DNA of 64,000 nt from Roseicella sp. DB1501 (GTDB taxonomy: Bacteria; Pseudomonadota; Alphaproteobacteria; Acetobacterales; Acetobacteraceae), in contig NZ_JABFHG010000012.1 in assembly GCF_013112485.1 (NCBI RefSeq), positions 1 to 64,000 of the forward strand, read 5' to 3'. The translations under genes were made by a program, and so were the position numbers. The notes under the pieces were generated by a model, which was not told where the DNA came from, ran no database searches, and saw only the letters and a list, made by a program, of their open reading frames with translations. Each line of letters opens with the position of its first letter. The first letter of the stretch is position 1. Shown here one piece after another: positions 10,256 through 19,069 of the stretch.

Positions 10256-10723
10256 ATGTCGCAATCGCTCGCCAACCCACCGCACGGACGCTTCATTGAC
10301 GACTATCTTCTCTATCTTTTGGCACGAACCTCGCACCTGATCTCTGCGGAATTCCATGAATTGCTGCGGCGGAAGGGGATCAGCGTGCCGGTATGGCGGG
10401 TGCTCGCCAGCCTCGTCGGCAGCCCTGGCGAGACGGTCACCGGCCTCGCTGAGACCTGCCTGCTGCAGCAGCCGACCATGACCAAGCTGCTCGACCGCAT
10501 GGTACGCGACGGGCTGGTGAAGCGGGCCCAGGATACCCGCGACCGGCGCGTGGTGCGGGTGGCCCTGACCGCGCGCGGAGAAATGATGGCCGCCGACCTG
10601 GTCCAGGCGGCGAAACTGCACGAAGCCGAGGTTCTCGCCCGCCATCCGGAGACCGAGGCGGTCGCGATCAAGGACCTGCTGCGGGCGATCGTGAACCGCC
10701 AGGCCCGGCCACGGCGAGGCTAG
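10256..10723 (+). CDS. MarR family transcriptional regulator
   Basis: 155 aa. The winged-helix core is clear: VPVWRVLASLVGSPGETVTG, then the recognition helix LQQPTMTKLLDRMVRDGLV and the wing RDRRVVRVALTARG. The size and arrangement fit a MarR dimer responding to aromatic ligands. The ATG at 10256 is preferred to an in-frame ATG at 10136 because the family starts here and the upstream stretch overlaps the divergent promoter. It probably controls the divergent NicX-like operon, as NicR does in Pseudomonas; the ligand is unknown. Confidence 0.88.
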   Translation: MSQSLANPPHGRFIDDYLLYLLARTSHLISAEFHELLRRKGISVPVWRVLASLVGSPGETVTGLAETCLLQQPTMTKLLDRMVRDGLVKRAQDTRDRRVVRVALTARGEMMAADLVQAAKLHEAEVLARHPETEAVAIKDLLRAIVNRQARPRRG

Positions 10724-10804
10724 GCGCCCGCCGGGGGCCGGACGAGGCACAGGTTTGGCAGGATCGCCCCGCGGGGGCGGGTCCAGGGGAGAGCGATTCG
10801 AAGG

Positions 10805-10894
10805 ATGCCCTCACCAGGAACCCTGCAGCGCATCATCCTCGTGCTGCTCGCCGTCGTCCTGGTGGTGCAGGTGCTGCGTCTCCTGGTCGGCTGA
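10805..10894 (+). CDS. Possible 29-residue single-span membrane peptide
   Basis: ATG at 10805 preceded by GAAGG, ending in TGA at 10892-10894. The peptide begins MPSPGTLQRI and continues with about 17 hydrophobic residues (LVLLAVVLVVQVL), a plausible single membrane helix. No family is recognised. Tiny hydrophobic frames also arise by chance in high-GC DNA, so this is tentative. Confidence 0.35.
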   Translation: MPSPGTLQRIILVLLAVVLVVQVLRLLVG

Positions 10895-10991
10895 GCGGTT
10901 GCCGGCCCGGAGAGGATCGTCGTCGGGGCACACTGCTTGCCGAAGGGGGGAAGGGGGCCGTAAGGCCGGGATGGCGCGAAGGAGCCCGCCC

Positions 10992-11792
10992 ATGCCCGAG
11001 TCACGGCCGCATCTGAATGGCGCCAGGAACGGCGCCGGCCCGGCCGCGCCGACACCCACGCCCGCCACGCCCGCGCCCACCCTGCCGGTGCTCTACCATG
11101 CGCTCGAGCCGCTGGCGCCGGAGCGCCACGGCAAGCTGCGTGTGCGGGATGCCGGCTATGCCTTCGCCGCCGCCGCCCATGCGATCCCCCTCATGGCCGA
11201 GGAATTCCCGGCTGCCGCCCGAAGCCTGCCGATCGTCTTCGCCGCCCAGCCGCCGCACCTGCCCGTGGCGCTGACCGGCCTCGCCCCTGGCCGCAACGGC
11301 TTCGTGACCCCGACCGGCGGTTGGCGGCCCGGCGCCTATGTGCCGGCCTATCTGCGCCGCTACCCTTTCCTCCTGGTCCGCGCCCGGCCCGAGGCGGAGC
11401 AGCTGGTGCTCTGCCTCGATCCGCAGGCGCCGCAGGTGAGCGAGGAGTCCGGCGCGCCGCTCTTCGATGCCGCCGGCCAGCCGACGGCGCAGTTGCAGCA
11501 CGTGCTGGGCTTCGCCCGGGCCATCGAGGAGGGGTCGCTGCGCACCCGCGCCATGACCGAGCGGCTGCACCGGCTCGGCCTGCTCAAGCCCATGGTGCTA
11601 CAGGTGCCGCGGCCGGGCGGGCCGCTGCGTGTCGATGGCTTCTTCGCCGTCGACCGGGCCGGCCTCACCGCCCTGCCGGGCGATCAGTTCCTCGAATTCC
11701 GCGCCAATGGCTGGCTCGACGCGATCTACGCGCATCTGCTGTCGCTGGCGGGCCTGGTGGATCTGGCGCGCGCGCGCGCCCCGCGAAGATGA
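10992..11792 (+). CDS. SapC family protein
   Basis: 266 aa. It has the SapC pattern seen in proteobacteria: LPVLYHALEPLAPERHGKLR, DAGYAFAAAAHAIPLMAEEF and YLRRYPFLLV, followed by FARAIEEGSLRT and LRVDGFFAVD. SapC was first linked to Campylobacter S-layer secretion, but the role of proteobacterial homologues is unproven. A proline/alanine-rich tail precedes the domain. The ATG at 10992 has GGAG eight bases upstream; an alternative in-frame ATG is at 10971. Confidence 0.85.
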   Translation: MPESRPHLNGARNGAGPAAPTPTPATPAPTLPVLYHALEPLAPERHGKLRVRDAGYAFAAAAHAIPLMAEEFPAAARSLPIVFAAQPPHLPVALTGLAPGRNGFVTPTGGWRPGAYVPAYLRRYPFLLVRARPEAEQLVLCLDPQAPQVSEESGAPLFDAAGQPTAQLQHVLGFARAIEEGSLRTRAMTERLHRLGLLKPMVLQVPRPGGPLRVDGFFAVDRAGLTALPGDQFLEFRANGWLDAIYAHLLSLAGLVDLARARAPRR

Positions 11793-11823
11793 CGCCGGGG
11801 GCGCCGAACCCCAGAACCAGACC

Positions 11824-12909
11824 TCAGAAGCGGAAGCCGAAATTCGCCCGCACGCCGGAGAAATTGGCGCCGGTGATGTAGCTCACCCCGAGATAGAGGG
11901 CGCCGGGATCGAAGCCGACCAGCCGGCGGCCCACCGCGCCGAGCTCCACCCCGGCCGCCACGCCCAGCTCGATCGACCACGGAAAGAGGCCGATCGCCGA
12001 GGTGCTGTAATTGCCGACGACGAAGCTCTGCCAGCGCAGCTCCGCCTCGCCGAGCCGGTAGCCGAGCGGCCCGTCCGCCCGCAGCGCCGCGCGCAGGATG
12101 GTGCTGTCGGCATCGACCGTCGCCTTGCCGCGGGCGGGCGGGTCGGGCGCCGTCGGCGTGATCGTGGCGCGGCCATCGAGGGTGGAGAGGTTGATGAAGC
12201 TCGCCGAGGCGCCCGGCCGGATGTTCACCGCGCCCCAGCGGTAGCGGTACTCGACGATCATGGCGAGTTCGGCGAGCAGCGCATCGGTCCAGAAGGTCGT
12301 CCGGTCCGCGGGCACGGCGCTGCCGCCGAGCGGGTTGCGGTCGAGCTTGCCCGACCAGTGCTGGGTGCCGAGGCCGACCATCGGCGTCGCCACCAGATCG
12401 GGCAGCAGGGTGATCGGCCGGCCGAGATCGAGGCGGAAATTCAGCAGCGAGACGTATTCCCGCTCCGTCACGCCCCCGAGGCCGGGCAGGACCTGCTGCG
12501 AGGTGGTCTTCGCCTCGCCATAGCCGGTGGTCAGGCGCAGCTCGATCGGGCCGAGCAGGCCGGTCTGCAAGGGCAGGCGCAGCGGCAGGGTGTAGACATT
12601 GATCTTCGCGGCGAGGGTGTCGTCCCGGTAGTCGATGGTGCCGGCGCTGGTGAAGCCGCCATTGGTGAGCAGGAACAGCGAATAGGCGACGTCCTCGTTC
12701 AACGTCCGCAGCCGGGTGTTGTCCGACACGCCGGAAACCTGCGCCGCCGCCGGGCTGGCCAGCCCGAGGCCGAGCAGGGCGGCCGCCGCCCATCGCCGGG
12801 CGGCAGGCCATGCCCTGGCCTTGGCCCTTGCCCTGGGGCCCGATCCGCCCGTGGCGCGGCCGGCCCGCCCCTGCCCGGGCGCCATGCCCCGACGCCCGAT
12901 CTGACTCAT
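11824..12909 (-). CDS. Outer-membrane beta-barrel protein (solitary autotransporter-barrel type)
   Basis: 361 aa. An Arg-rich N-terminus, then a hydrophobic segment ending in ASPAAAQ, gives a signal peptide. The mature part alternates hydrophobic and polar residues (for example IEYRYRWG-like strands, ASASFINLSTLDG) and ends in ...ANFGFRF, with the terminal Phe expected for BAM-dependent insertion. No passenger domain is present, which fits the solitary autotransporter beta-domain family; that assignment is from memory of the pattern. It is convergent with the SapC gene, with a gap of about 30 bp. Confidence 0.65.
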   Translation of the reverse strand: MSQIGRRGMAPGQGRAGRATGGSGPRARAKARAWPAARRWAAAALLGLGLASPAAAQVSGVSDNTRLRTLNEDVAYSLFLLTNGGFTSAGTIDYRDDTLAAKINVYTLPLRLPLQTGLLGPIELRLTTGYGEAKTTSQQVLPGLGGVTEREYVSLLNFRLDLGRPITLLPDLVATPMVGLGTQHWSGKLDRNPLGGSAVPADRTTFWTDALLAELAMIVEYRYRWGAVNIRPGASASFINLSTLDGRATITPTAPDPPARGKATVDADSTILRAALRADGPLGYRLGEAELRWQSFVVGNYSTSAIGLFPWSIELGVAAGVELGAVGRRLVGFDPGALYLGVSYITGANFSGVRANFGFRF

Positions 12910-12970
12910 CCTCGATCTGGTATCGAAGCCGGAGCGGTCGAGGCAAGAGGTTTCGGCGTCCGGCCGTGCC

Positions 12971-14329
12971 CTATTCGGCGGCGAGCCGCGACCGCCAGTC
13001 GCCGCGCTCCGCCCGCGCCAAGCCGAGATGGTCGCGCAGCGTCGGGCCGGCATAGTCCTTGCGGAACAGGCCGCGGCGCTGCAGCTCCGGCACCACGTGG
13101 CGGACGAAATCGGCGTAGCTGCCGGGCACCACACAGGCGCCGAGGACGAAGCCGTCGCAGGCGCGAGCGGTGAACCACTCCTCGAAGATGTCGGCGATCT
13201 CCTTCGGGCCGCCTACCATGTTCATCGGCGGCTTGCCGCGGCCGCTGCCCACGATGAAGTCCCGCACCGTCGGGTTCTTCTTGCCGGTCGCCTTCACCAC
13301 GCGGTCGCGGATCGCCTGCAGCCCCTGGATGCCGGCCATCTCCGCATCGGTGAAGGGCTCGTCCATGCCCTTCGAGGCGAAGTCGAAATTCAGCGCCTCC
13401 GAGAGCAGCGAGAGCGCGTCGATCTCGAGCGGCAGCTTGGCGATCAGCGCCGCCTTGTCCTCTGCCTCGGCCTTGGTCGCGGCGCAGATCGGGTAGCAGA
13501 GCGTGGCGACCTTCACTGCATCCGGGTCGCGGCCCTCGGCGGCGACCATCGCCTTGAACTCGGCATAGTCCTCCCGGCCCGAGGCGACGTCGTGATAGGC
13601 GACGAAGACCAGCTCGGCCCAGCGGGCGGAGAAGCGCTTGCCGCGGCCGCTGCTGCCGGCCTGGATCAGCACCGGCCGGCCCTGCGGCGTGCGCGGCACG
13701 GTGAAGGGGCCGCGCGAGCGGAGGTATTTCCCGCGATAGTCCAGCCGGTGCACCTTGTGCCCGTCGCCGAAGCGGCCGGAGGCCTTGTCGAGGATGAGGG
13801 CGTCGTCCTCCCAGGAATCCCAGTGGCCGAGCACCACCTCGACGAACTCGTCGGCGCGGTCGTAGCGCAGGTCATGCGCCATCATCTCGTCATGGCCCAT
13901 ATTCGCCGCCTCGCCGTCGTTGAGCGAGGTGACGACGTTCCAGGCGGCGCGGCCGTTGCTCATCAGGTCCAGCGTCTGGAAGGCGCGGGCGACGTGGAAG
14001 GGCTCGTAATAGGTGGTCGAGGCGGTGGAGCCGAGGCCGAGCCGCGAGGTCACCGCGCCCATCATGGTCAGCGTCACCACCGGGTCGAGCTTCACGCAGC
14101 GGATGCCGTGCTCGATGGTGTGCACATGGTCCGAGCCGAAGCGGTCGGGCATCGAGAGCCGGTCGTCGAAGAAGCCGAGATCGAATTTGCCGGCCTCCAG
14201 GATGCGGGCGATCTCCTGGAAGTAGTCCGCGGTCAGGAAGTCGGTGCGACTGTCCGGGTGACGCCAGGAGCTGGCGAGGGTGGTGCAGTTCTGCGCCTGC
14301 AGGAAGCCGACGAGATGCATCTGGCGCAT
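12971..14329 (-). CDS. LLM-class flavin-dependent monooxygenase (NtaA/SnaA/DszA type)
   Basis: 452 aa, typical for the NtaA/SnaA/DszA/SsuD-like subgroup that uses reduced FMN from a partner reductase. Motifs include RILEAGKFDLGFFDDRLSM, GLGSTASTTYYEPFHVARAF and NGRAAWNVVTSLND, all characteristic of this group, plus LIQAGSSGRGKRFSARWAEL. Substrates in the family range from nitrilotriacetate to organosulfur compounds. A divergent Bug-type receptor gene begins 174 bp away, so the pair may take up and oxidise the same compound; this is inference. Confidence 0.9.
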   Translation of the reverse strand: MRQMHLVGFLQAQNCTTLASSWRHPDSRTDFLTADYFQEIARILEAGKFDLGFFDDRLSMPDRFGSDHVHTIEHGIRCVKLDPVVTLTMMGAVTSRLGLGSTASTTYYEPFHVARAFQTLDLMSNGRAAWNVVTSLNDGEAANMGHDEMMAHDLRYDRADEFVEVVLGHWDSWEDDALILDKASGRFGDGHKVHRLDYRGKYLRSRGPFTVPRTPQGRPVLIQAGSSGRGKRFSARWAELVFVAYHDVASGREDYAEFKAMVAAEGRDPDAVKVATLCYPICAATKAEAEDKAALIAKLPLEIDALSLLSEALNFDFASKGMDEPFTDAEMAGIQGLQAIRDRVVKATGKKNPTVRDFIVGSGRGKPPMNMVGGPKEIADIFEEWFTARACDGFVLGACVVPGSYADFVRHVVPELQRRGLFRKDYAGPTLRDHLGLARAERGDWRSRLAAE

Positions 14330-14503
14330 GGCCGTTTCCGTTCTCCGTTTGCCGCCAGCTTCCGTCCGCCCCTGAGCCGCGTCAACGCCGCGGCTCCCCG
14401 GCCCGGCGCGCCGCCCGGCCAGGCATCGAATTGAGGGCCAATTCGCGATACCATCGTCCCGGATCCGGCACGGGAGAGGCCGGCAGCCGGGGAAGGAGAC
14501 GCC

Positions 14504-15493
14504 ATGCCATTTCGGACCACCCGCCGGGCGATGCTCGCCGCCATGCTTCCGACGACGGCCGCCCTTGCCCAGGGCACGGACAAGGGCACGGAGAGTTGGC
14601 CGGAGCGGCCGATCCGCTTCGTGATCGGCGGCTCGGCCGGCGGCGTCTCCGACATCCTCGTCCGCATCCTGGAGAACCGCCTGCGGGAGAAGCTCGGCCA
14701 GCCCCTGGTGCTCGATCCGCGGCCGGGCGCGGGCGGCATGGTCGGGGCCGAGAATGTCGCCCGTTCGCCCGGGGACGGCTATAATTTCTACATCAACCAC
14801 ATCGCCTCGCACGGCATCGGGCCGAGCCTCTACCGGCGCCTCGCCTTCGATCCGCTGAAGGACCTGCCGGGCGTCGCCAAGCTCGCCGCCATGCCCAACG
14901 TGCTGATCGTCAAGGGCGACAGCCCAATCAAATCAGTTGCCGAATTCGTCGCCTTCATCCGCGCCAACCCGGCCAAGGCGACCTTCGCCTCCGCCGGCAC
15001 CGGCACCTCCTCGCATCTCTCGGGCGTGCTGCTCGGCCTGCGCACCGGCGTCGAGGTGACGCATGTGCCCTATCGCGGCACCGCCCCCTCCATGGCCGCG
15101 GTGATGAATGGCGAGGTGCTGTTCGCCATCGACAACGCGCCGGCCAGCCGGCAGCAGGTCCTGGCCGGGATGCTGCGGGCGCTGGCGGTCAGCACGGCGG
15201 AGCGCGCGCCGACCATGCCGGAACTGCCCTCGCTGCAGGAATCCGGCATCGCGGAATTCGACGTCGCCTCCTGGTACGGCATCACCGCCCCGGCCGCGAC
15301 GCCGCGGCCGATCATCGAGCGCCTCGGCGCCGAGCTGGTCGCGGCGTTGCAGGATCCGGGGCTGGCGCAGCGCTACCGCGAGTTCGGCGCCGAGCCGACG
15401 CCGCTCGGTCCCGCCGCCTACGATGCCTTCATACGGACCGAGGCGGCGAAATGGGCGCCGGTGGTGAAGGCCTCGGGCGCCTCGGTCGACTAG
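14504..15493 (+). CDS. Bug-family (TTT) periplasmic solute-binding receptor
   Basis: 329 aa. An RR-containing signal sequence (TTRRAMLAAMLPTTAALAQ) precedes the mature domain. WPERPIRFVIGGSAGGVSD, RPGAGGMVGAENVA and GTGTSSHLSGVLL are the conserved Bug segments that line the binding cleft. These receptors serve tripartite tricarboxylate transporters or act without dedicated permeases. The ATG follows GGGGAAGGAGACGCC. An MFS permease gene begins 4 bp after its stop, suggesting a small uptake operon. Confidence 0.93.
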   Translation: MPFRTTRRAMLAAMLPTTAALAQGTDKGTESWPERPIRFVIGGSAGGVSDILVRILENRLREKLGQPLVLDPRPGAGGMVGAENVARSPGDGYNFYINHIASHGIGPSLYRRLAFDPLKDLPGVAKLAAMPNVLIVKGDSPIKSVAEFVAFIRANPAKATFASAGTGTSSHLSGVLLGLRTGVEVTHVPYRGTAPSMAAVMNGEVLFAIDNAPASRQQVLAGMLRALAVSTAERAPTMPELPSLQESGIAEFDVASWYGITAPAATPRPIIERLGAELVAALQDPGLAQRYREFGAEPTPLGPAAYDAFIRTEAAKWAPVVKASGASVD

Positions 15494-15496
15494 GAT

Positions 15497-16702
15497 ATGC
15501 CGGACGGCAAGCGGGCCAACCTCCTCCGCATCACCCTGGCGCAGGTGCTCGCCCTGGCGCTGTGGTTCTCCGGCACCGCCGCCGGGCCGGCCATGGCGCG
15601 GGAGGCGGCGCTGCCGCCCGGCTTCCTCGCCTGGCTGACCGGGGCGGTGCAGCTCGGCTTCGTCCTCGGCACGCTCGGCAGCGCCAGCCTCGCCCTGCCA
15701 GACCGGCTCGACCCGCGGCGGCTGATCGCCGGCGCGGCGCTGCTCGGCGCGGCGGCGAATGCGGCGATCCTGGCCCTGCCCATCGGCTCGCCCTGGGTGA
15801 TCCTGGCGCGCGGCGTGACCGGCCTCGCGCTCGCCTGCATCTATCCGGTCGGCATGAAGCTGGCGACGGGCTGGGCGAGCCGCGCCGATGCCGGCTTCGT
15901 CGTCGGCCTGCTGGTCGGCGGCCTCACGCTTGGCTCCGGCTCGCCGCATCTGGTCAATGCCTTCGGCGGGCTCGACTGGCGGCTGACCGTCGGTGCCGCC
16001 TCGGCGGGGGCGCTGGCGGCGGCGGCGCTGATCCTGGCGACACGGCTCGGGCCTGGCCAGGCGCCGGCGCCGCCCTTTCGCCCCGGTCTCGCCCTGCTGC
16101 TGTTCCGCACCCGCGGCACGCGGCTCGCGACCCTCGGCTATCTCGGCCATATGTGGGAGCTCTACGCCATGTGGGCCTGGATCGGCGCCTATCTGGCGGC
16201 GAGCTTCGCCGCCTCCGGGCGCGGTGCCGGGCCGGGCGTCGCGGCGCTCGCCACCTTCGCCGTGATGGTCGCCGGCGCGCTCGGCTGCGTCCTCGGCGGG
16301 GTCATCGCCGACCGCATCGGCAAGGCGCGGCTGACGATCTGGGCGATGGCGGCGAGCGGCGCCTGCTGCCTGCTCGCCGGCCCGGCCTTCGGCCTGGCGC
16401 CGCCGCTGACGCTGGCGCTCTGCCTCGTCTGGGGGGCGGCGGTGGTCGCGGATTCGGCGCAGTTCTCGGCCAGCGTCGCGGAATACGCGCCGCCCGGCCT
16501 CGCTGGGACGATGCTCACGGTGCAGACCTGCCTCGGCTTCGCCCTGACCCTGCCGGCGATCCACCTGATGCCGCTGCTGGCGGCGCGCTTCGGCTGGGGC
16601 GGCGCCTTCGCCGCGCTGGCCATCGGCCCGGCGCTCGGCTGCCTCGCCATGGCGCGGCTGCTGCCCGGGGCCGTCGCCCGGTCGGACCCGGCGCGGAGCT
16701 GA
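15497..16702 (+). CDS. MFS transporter
   Basis: 401 aa with about 12 hydrophobic segments, the usual length of a major facilitator permease. The loop 2-3 signature region and RGVTGLALACIYPVGMKLA in helix 4 resemble the nitrate/cyanate-type MFS group. It starts 4 bp after the Bug receptor, so the two are likely cotranscribed. The substrate is unknown; the divergent flavin monooxygenase hints at an organic acid or heteroatom compound. Confidence 0.88.
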   Translation: MPDGKRANLLRITLAQVLALALWFSGTAAGPAMAREAALPPGFLAWLTGAVQLGFVLGTLGSASLALPDRLDPRRLIAGAALLGAAANAAILALPIGSPWVILARGVTGLALACIYPVGMKLATGWASRADAGFVVGLLVGGLTLGSGSPHLVNAFGGLDWRLTVGAASAGALAAAALILATRLGPGQAPAPPFRPGLALLLFRTRGTRLATLGYLGHMWELYAMWAWIGAYLAASFAASGRGAGPGVAALATFAVMVAGALGCVLGGVIADRIGKARLTIWAMAASGACCLLAGPAFGLAPPLTLALCLVWGAAVVADSAQFSASVAEYAPPGLAGTMLTVQTCLGFALTLPAIHLMPLLAARFGWGGAFAALAIGPALGCLAMARLLPGAVARSDPARS

Positions 16703-16724
16703 GGCGACCGCGGGCGCGACGTCG

Positions 16725-17039
16725 CTACAGCCGCCGTTCCTGGTCGACCACCGTGTCCAACCGCGCCGCGAGATGCGGATGGCCGCCGCGCCGGGCATGC
16801 GCCGCGGCCGTGTGGCCCTCGGCATCCCGGCGCGCCGGATCGGCCCCGCCCTCCAGCAGCAGGTCGACCGCTGCCGCGTTGCCGCAGGCGGCGGCGGCCA
16901 TCAGCAGCGTCATCCGGCCGGGCAGGTCGAGCCTCTCGACCATGGTCGGCCCGCCCGCCGCGTCCAGCAGCTGCCGCAGCCGGCCGGTCTCGCCGGCCAG
17001 CAGCGCCGCGAGCATCTCGCCCGCCTCGATGCCTGCCAT
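16725..17039 (-). CDS. Small ankyrin-repeat protein
   Basis: 104 aa. Two ankyrin-like units are visible: GRMTLLMAAAACGNAAAVDLL followed by GGADPARRDAEGHTAAAHAR. An excellent AGGAGGAGAAGCGCG leader fixes the ATG at 17039. Ankyrin repeats mediate protein binding; no partner is indicated. It is convergent with the MFS gene and stands alone on its strand. Confidence 0.75.
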   Translation of the reverse strand: MAGIEAGEMLAALLAGETGRLRQLLDAAGGPTMVERLDLPGRMTLLMAAAACGNAAAVDLLLEGGADPARRDAEGHTAAAHARRGGHPHLAARLDTVVDQERRL

Positions 17040-17155
17040 CGCGCTTCTCCTCCTCGCATCGCACAAGCCGCGACGGCGCACGGCGTTCCCCGCGGCAAGG
17101 ATGGCGGCCGGCGGGCGGCGCCGCTGGCACCTCAAAGTGCCTACCAAAACCGTCG

Positions 17156-17261
17156 CTTCCCGTTGCCTTGCTGCGGCTTTGCCACAGCAGGCTGCGACGG
17201 TTCCTGGGCAGGCTGGGGCTCCACGGGGCCCCCGCGGAGCCGCGCAGCGGTTTCGGGGGGA
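17156..17261 (+). repeat. Dispersed repeat family 2, copy A (plus orientation)
   Basis: About 106 bp starting CTTCCCGTTGCCTTGCTGCG and ending CGCAGCGGTTTCGGGGGGAA. It matches, in the opposite orientation, the copy at 20024-20130. It lies between the ankyrin gene start and the 3' end of the GMC oxidoreductase gene. GC-rich with internal palindromes (for example GCGGAGCCGCGC); no coding function seen. Confidence 0.65.
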
Positions 17262-17265
17262 ACCC

Positions 17266-18900
17266 TCAGGCCGCCGCGCGGGCGCCGCCGCGGGCCGCCG
17301 CCTGGATGATCTCCGCCCCCCGCTCCGCGGTCATCAGCACCGCCGGATGGATGTTCGAGGAGGGGACGAGCGGGAAGACCGAGGCGTCGCAGACCCGCAG
17401 ACCCTCGACGCCGCGCACCCGGAGCTCCGGATCCACCACCGCGCGGTCGTCGGCGCCCATCCGGTTGGTGCCGCAGGGATGGTAGACGGTGGTGCCGGAG
17501 CTGCGGAGATAGGCGAGGAAATCCTCGTCGGTCTGGGTCTTCGGCCCGGGCGAGAGCTCCTCCTCCACCAGATCGGCGAAGGGCGCCGTCACCGCGATGC
17601 GTCGCGCCAGCTTCGCGGCCTCCAGCATCACCCGCACATCCGTGGGCGCGGTGAGGTAGTTGGCCAGGATGCGCGGCTTGTCCTCGACCCGGGGCGAGCG
17701 CAGCGTCAGCTCGCCGCGGCTGTCCGGGCGGCATTGGCAGAAGTTGAAGGTGAAGCCTGGATGCTTCGCCAGCTTGCTCGCCGAGAGCCCCTGATTGGTG
17801 GTGTCGAGGCTGAAATTGACGAACTGGAACTGCACCTCCGCCTCCTCCGAGCCGGGCAGGACGCGGGCGAAGAGGCTCGCCTCGGAGGCGCCGATGGTCA
17901 TGTGGCCGCGATGCCGCAGCGCCCAGTCGAGGCCCATCCGCGCCGTCTTGATCGGGTTGGCGAGGGTCTCGTTCAGCGTGTCGGCGGGCTTGGTGCGGAA
18001 GGCGAAGCGGACCATGAAATGGTCCTGCAGGTTGCGGCCGACCTCCGGCGCATGCACCCGGGTCTCGATCCCGAGCCCCTGCAGCGCCGCGCCGTCGCCG
18101 ATGCCGGAGAGCATCAGCAGCTTCGGGCTCTCGATCGCGCCGGCCGAGACAATCACCTCGCGCCGCGCCGTCCAGGCCTCCTCCCGCCCGTCGGCGGTGC
18201 GGACGACGACGCCGGTGCAGCGCTTGCCCTCGAAGGTGAGGCGGAGCCCGAGCCGCTCGGTCTCGACGCGCAGGTTCGGCCGGCCGAGCGCCGGGCGCAG
18301 ATAGGCGACCGCCGGACTCCAGCGCCGGCCGTTATGGACATTGAGCTGGTTCGGCGCGACACCCTCGAACCACTCGCCGTTGTTGTCCGGGTTGCGCGGG
18401 AAGCCGAGCGTCTCGCAGGTCTCGACGAAGGCTTGGCAGCCGATGGTCGGGTGCGGCACCTCGGCGATCTGCATCGGCCCGCCGCGGCCGCGGTAGCGGC
18501 TCTCCGGCCCGCGGAAATTCTCCAGCTTGCGGAAGGCGGGCAGGCAATCCTCATAGGCCCAGCCGCGGGCGCCGAGCTGCGCCCAGCGGTCGTAGTCGCG
18601 CGGCGAGCCGCGCAGGAAGACGAGGCCGTTGACGCTGCCCGAGCCGCCGATGACCCGCCCGCGCGGCCAGTAGACGCTGCGGCCGTTCAGCTCCGGCTCG
18701 TCCTCGGTCTGGTAGTTCCAGTCGTATTTGCGGGTGACGTAGAGCCGGGCGAAGCCCATCGGGATGTGGATCCAGGGATTCTTGTCCCACGGCCCGGCCT
18801 CGAGCAGCGCCACCTTCGTGTCCGGGTCCTCCGACAGCCGCGAGGCCAGCACGCAGCCGGCCGAGCCGCCGCCGAGGATGACGTAATCCGCTTCCTGCAT
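17266..18900 (-). CDS. GMC-family FAD-dependent oxidoreductase (choline dehydrogenase-like)
   Basis: 544 aa, standard for the glucose-methanol-choline family. The FAD-binding YVILGGGSAGCVLASRLSED opens the protein, WPRGRVIGGSGSVNGLVFLR is GMC signature 1, and SAGAIESPKLLMLSGIGD is signature 2. Near the C-terminus, YHPCGTNRMG carries the active-site His and SNIHPAVLMTAERGAEII closes the fold. It oxidises a primary alcohol; the substrate is not known. The ATG at 18900 follows GGGGGAGGCAAGC. It is a single gene on its strand, with repeat family 2 copy A at its 3' end. Confidence 0.93.
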   Translation of the reverse strand: MQEADYVILGGGSAGCVLASRLSEDPDTKVALLEAGPWDKNPWIHIPMGFARLYVTRKYDWNYQTEDEPELNGRSVYWPRGRVIGGSGSVNGLVFLRGSPRDYDRWAQLGARGWAYEDCLPAFRKLENFRGPESRYRGRGGPMQIAEVPHPTIGCQAFVETCETLGFPRNPDNNGEWFEGVAPNQLNVHNGRRWSPAVAYLRPALGRPNLRVETERLGLRLTFEGKRCTGVVVRTADGREEAWTARREVIVSAGAIESPKLLMLSGIGDGAALQGLGIETRVHAPEVGRNLQDHFMVRFAFRTKPADTLNETLANPIKTARMGLDWALRHRGHMTIGASEASLFARVLPGSEEAEVQFQFVNFSLDTTNQGLSASKLAKHPGFTFNFCQCRPDSRGELTLRSPRVEDKPRILANYLTAPTDVRVMLEAAKLARRIAVTAPFADLVEEELSPGPKTQTDEDFLAYLRSSGTTVYHPCGTNRMGADDRAVVDPELRVRGVEGLRVCDASVFPLVPSSNIHPAVLMTAERGAEIIQAAARGGARAAA

Positions 18901-19069
18901 GCTTGCCTCCCCCGATACGGTTGCATGCATCAGGACATGGCAGGGGCGGCCGGGCAAGCCGCAGCGCCAGCCTTGGCGGCCCCTTGGCCACTCCCCCCTG
19001 GGCCGCCTCCGGTTCCCGGCCCGGCGCGGCTGCGGTAAGGGCAGGGGATGACGCGTCGCAGGTGCAATA

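Noticed and set aside
15451-19038. 1195-codon open frame on the plus strand
   Set aside because: It crosses the MFS gene out of frame and is antisense to the GMC gene; no recognisable domain.
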